Notes under the pieces: model-generated
Told to the model about the DNA's origin: nothing
Database searches by the model: none
The model's input: the letters and a program-made list of their open reading frames with translations, nothing else
Source of the DNA: Deltaproteobacteria bacterium
Lineage (GTDB): Bacteria; Desulfobacterota; Desulfovibrionia; Desulfovibrionales; Desulfovibrionaceae
DNA length: 7,743 nucleotides
Assembly: GCA_025350085.1 (NCBI GenBank)
Contig: JANXYI010000461.1
Location: 1-7,743 of the forward strand
Reading direction: 5' to 3'
Shown: one piece after another, positions 6,307 to 7,743 of the stretch
Position numbering within the stretch: the first letter of the stretch is position 1
Layout of the letters: the number at the start of each line of letters is the position of its first letter
Position numbers and translations under genes: made by a program

Positions 6307-6602
6307 TGCGCAAAGCCATGCGCAAAACCTTGCGCTCATTATTGCGCGATCCGGCGCAAACCCTGCTGCTGGCGCTCATCTGGCTGTACCAGCGCCTTCT
6401 GTCCCCCCTGTTTGCGGGCTCCTGCCGCTTTGAGCCCACCTGCTCGGAATACGCCAGGCAGGCCGTGCTGACGCATGGCCCGGCCAAGGGCAGCGGGCTC
6501 GCGCTCTGGCGCCTCTTGCGCTGCCAGCCCCTGTGCCGCGGCGGGTATGATCCCGTGCCCCGGGCAGTCCTCCACAACATCCCCGACACCCACGCGAGTT
6601 GA
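6306..6602 (+). CDS. yidD: Membrane protein insertion efficiency factor YidD
   Basis: The 98-residue product has the family core: an amphipathic/hydrophobic N-terminal helix (about 18-35, [17 protein letters not shown]), the signature [12 protein letters not shown] (39-50) with Cys40 and Cys46, and [14 protein letters not shown] (72-85). YidD is a small inner-membrane-associated protein that aids insertion of membrane proteins together with the YidC/Sec machinery. The ATG at 6306 overlaps the rnpA stop (TAATG), with GAGAGG 5 nt upstream (6295-6300). An ATG at 6318 is a possible alternative. The gene lies between rnpA and yidC, as in most bacteria, and ends 4 nt before the yidC start. Confidence 0.95.
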   Translation: MRKAMRKTLRSLLRDPAQTLLLALIWLYQRLLSPLFAGSCRFEPTCSEYARQAVLTHGPAKGSGLALWRLLRCQPLCRGGYDPVPRAVLHNIPDTHAS

Positions 6603-6606
6603 CACA

Positions 6607-7743
6607 ATGGACACCAAACGTCTGATCATCGCCCTGGCCCTTTCGCTCGTCGTCCTCTTCGGCTGGAGCTACGTGTTCCCGCCTGCGGAGACCAAGACCG
6701 AGCCCGCACAAACAGCCCAGACCGGGGCTCCCGAGGCCAAGCCTGAGGCCGGGGCCACGGCCAAGGCCCCGAACCTGGCCGCCTTGGCCGTCAATTCGGC
6801 CAGCCAGGCACGCAAGATTTCCGTCTCCACCCCGCTCTTCTCGGCCCGCTTCAGCAGCCAGGGCGGCGTGCTGGAGCGCTTCGACCTGACGGGCTTCCGC
6901 CAGACCCTGGACCCGGCCTCGCCCCTCATCGACATGGTCGGCGACAAGGCCCGCGACCGCGCGGCGCTCGGCGTGGTGCTGCAGCCCACGGGCCAGGAGA
7001 TCCACACCTGGAACAGCGCAGGCTGGACCGCCCAGGGCGGCGACGTGGAGCTCAAGGCCGGGCAGAAGACGACCCTCGTCTTCACCGGCGAGGCGGGCGG
7101 CCTCAAGCTGGAGCGCCGCCTGACGCTTTCCGCCGACTCCTACCTGATCACCGAGGAGCTGCTGGTGACCAACCCGGGCGCCAGCGTCGTGGCTGGCCGC
7201 GTGGCCTTCACCGTGTCCACCGAGGGCCTCTCGCCCCACGGCGAGGACAAGTACAACCCCACACGCATCGCCTACGGCCCGGCCAAGGGCGGGTTCGAGG
7301 AAGTGACCAGCGTCGATGACCTGGAGAAGAAGGGCGTCGACTCCAAGGGCAAGGTCAACTGGGGCGCCATCGAGAGCAACTACTTCCTCATCGCCATTAT
7401 GCCCGGCGCCGAGGACACGAACTTAAACGGCCTGCACAAGGCCGAGGTGTTCAACCTGGCCGTTTCCCAGCCCGCCAGCTTCGAGCCCGGCCAGACCAAG
7501 ACACTCAAGTGCTCCTATTACATGGGCCCGGCCGACCGCGCCATGCTGGCCGACATGCCGGGCAAGCTGGCCGACGCCGTGGACTTCGGCTGGTTCCACC
7601 TGATCGCCGTGCCGCTTTTGAAGCTGCTCAACTGGTTCTACCAGTACGTGCACAACTACGGCGTGGCCATCATCCTCTTGACCGTGCTCATCAAGCTCAT
7701 CTTCTGGCCCCTGTCGCAGAAGAGCTACAAGTCCATGGACAAG
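6607..7743 (+). CDS. yidC: Membrane protein insertase YidC (3' end outside the window)
   Basis: The frame is open from the ATG at 6607 to the right edge, giving 379 residues of a protein that usually has about 530-560. The N-terminal transmembrane helix is at about 6-24 (LIIALALSLVVLFGWSYVF). A Pro/Ala-rich linker at about 25-60 and the large periplasmic beta domain (about 65-320) follow. The conserved insertase core then begins with DFGWFHLIAVPLL (326-338), NWFYQYVHNYGVAIILLTVL (342-361) and PLSQKSYKSMDK at the window edge. The remaining transmembrane helices lie outside. YidC inserts and folds inner-membrane proteins, alone or with SecYEG. The Shine-Dalgarno is weak and the start is 4 nt after the yidD stop, so translation is probably coupled to yidD. 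The large periplasmic domain marks it as the Gram-negative type. Confidence 0.97.
   Translation, partial: MDTKRLIIALALSLVVLFGWSYVFPPAETKTEPAQTAQTGAPEAKPEAGATAKAPNLAALAVNSASQARKISVSTPLFSARFSSQGGVLERFDLTGFRQTLDPASPLIDMVGDKARDRAALGVVLQPTGQEIHTWNSAGWTAQGGDVELKAGQKTTLVFTGEAGGLKLERRLTLSADSYLITEELLVTNPGASVVAGRVAFTVSTEGLSPHGEDKYNPTRIAYGPAKGGFEEVTSVDDLEKKGVDSKGKVNWGAIESNYFLIAIMPGAEDTNLNGLHKAEVFNLAVSQPASFEPGQTKTLKCSYYMGPADRAMLADMPGKLADAVDFGWFHLIAVPLLKLLNWFYQYVHNYGVAIILLTVLIKLIFWPLSQKSYKSMDK

Overview
The window looks like a chromosomal segment of a high-GC sulfate reducer of the Desulfovibrio type (Desulfobacterota/Desulfovibrionales). This is inferred from the very GC-rich coding sequence, from RpmH, UPF0251 and NifX-like proteins that match the Desulfovibrio style by eye, and from a ZraP/ZraS/ZraR-like cluster next to an anaerobe-type metallocluster gene pair. 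No database search was possible, so the taxonomy is a judgement.

Left part (1-3700): the Gly/Met-rich C-terminal end of a secreted ZraP/Spy-like protein, then a strong intrinsic terminator, then a two-gene operon. The operon encodes a membrane histidine kinase and a sigma-54-dependent NtrC-type response regulator whose genes overlap by 4 bp. Together they resemble a periplasmic metal or envelope-stress circuit. The periplasmic domain of the kinase carries a 12-bp-period Gly-Met/His repeat that echoes the repeat in the ZraP-like tail.

Middle part (3700-4880): a short two-gene operon encoding a UPF0251/DUF134 DNA-binding protein with a Cys-rich C-terminal extension and a NifX/NifB-type FeMo-cofactor-binding-domain protein with a His/Cys tail. 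A TTGACA box runs into a perfect 20-bp palindrome, and an inverted repeat covers the Shine-Dalgarno of the first gene, so control is probably tight. The genes suggest sensing or carrying of an Fe-S or metal cluster. The 166-bp gap that follows holds only small hairpins and a short repeated word, between convergent genes.

Right part (4879-7743): a UPF0280 (COG2122, ApbE-like fold) gene on the minus strand, divergent from the housekeeping cluster rpmH-rnpA-yidD-yidC. This cluster makes ribosomal protein L34, the RNase P protein, a membrane-insertion helper and the YidC insertase; yidC runs off the right edge. The main oddity here is rnpA. It has no ATG, GTG or TTG start where the protein must begin. 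An ATT codon that overlaps the end of rpmH by 13 nt aligns exactly with the E. coli RnpA start and is the best start.

I saw no mobile element, CRISPR array, tRNA or rRNA. The most notable observations are the ATT start of rnpA, the palindrome plus Shine-Dalgarno-covering inverted repeat before the UPF0251 gene, and the paired Gly-Met repeats in the ZraP-like tail and its sensor kinase.
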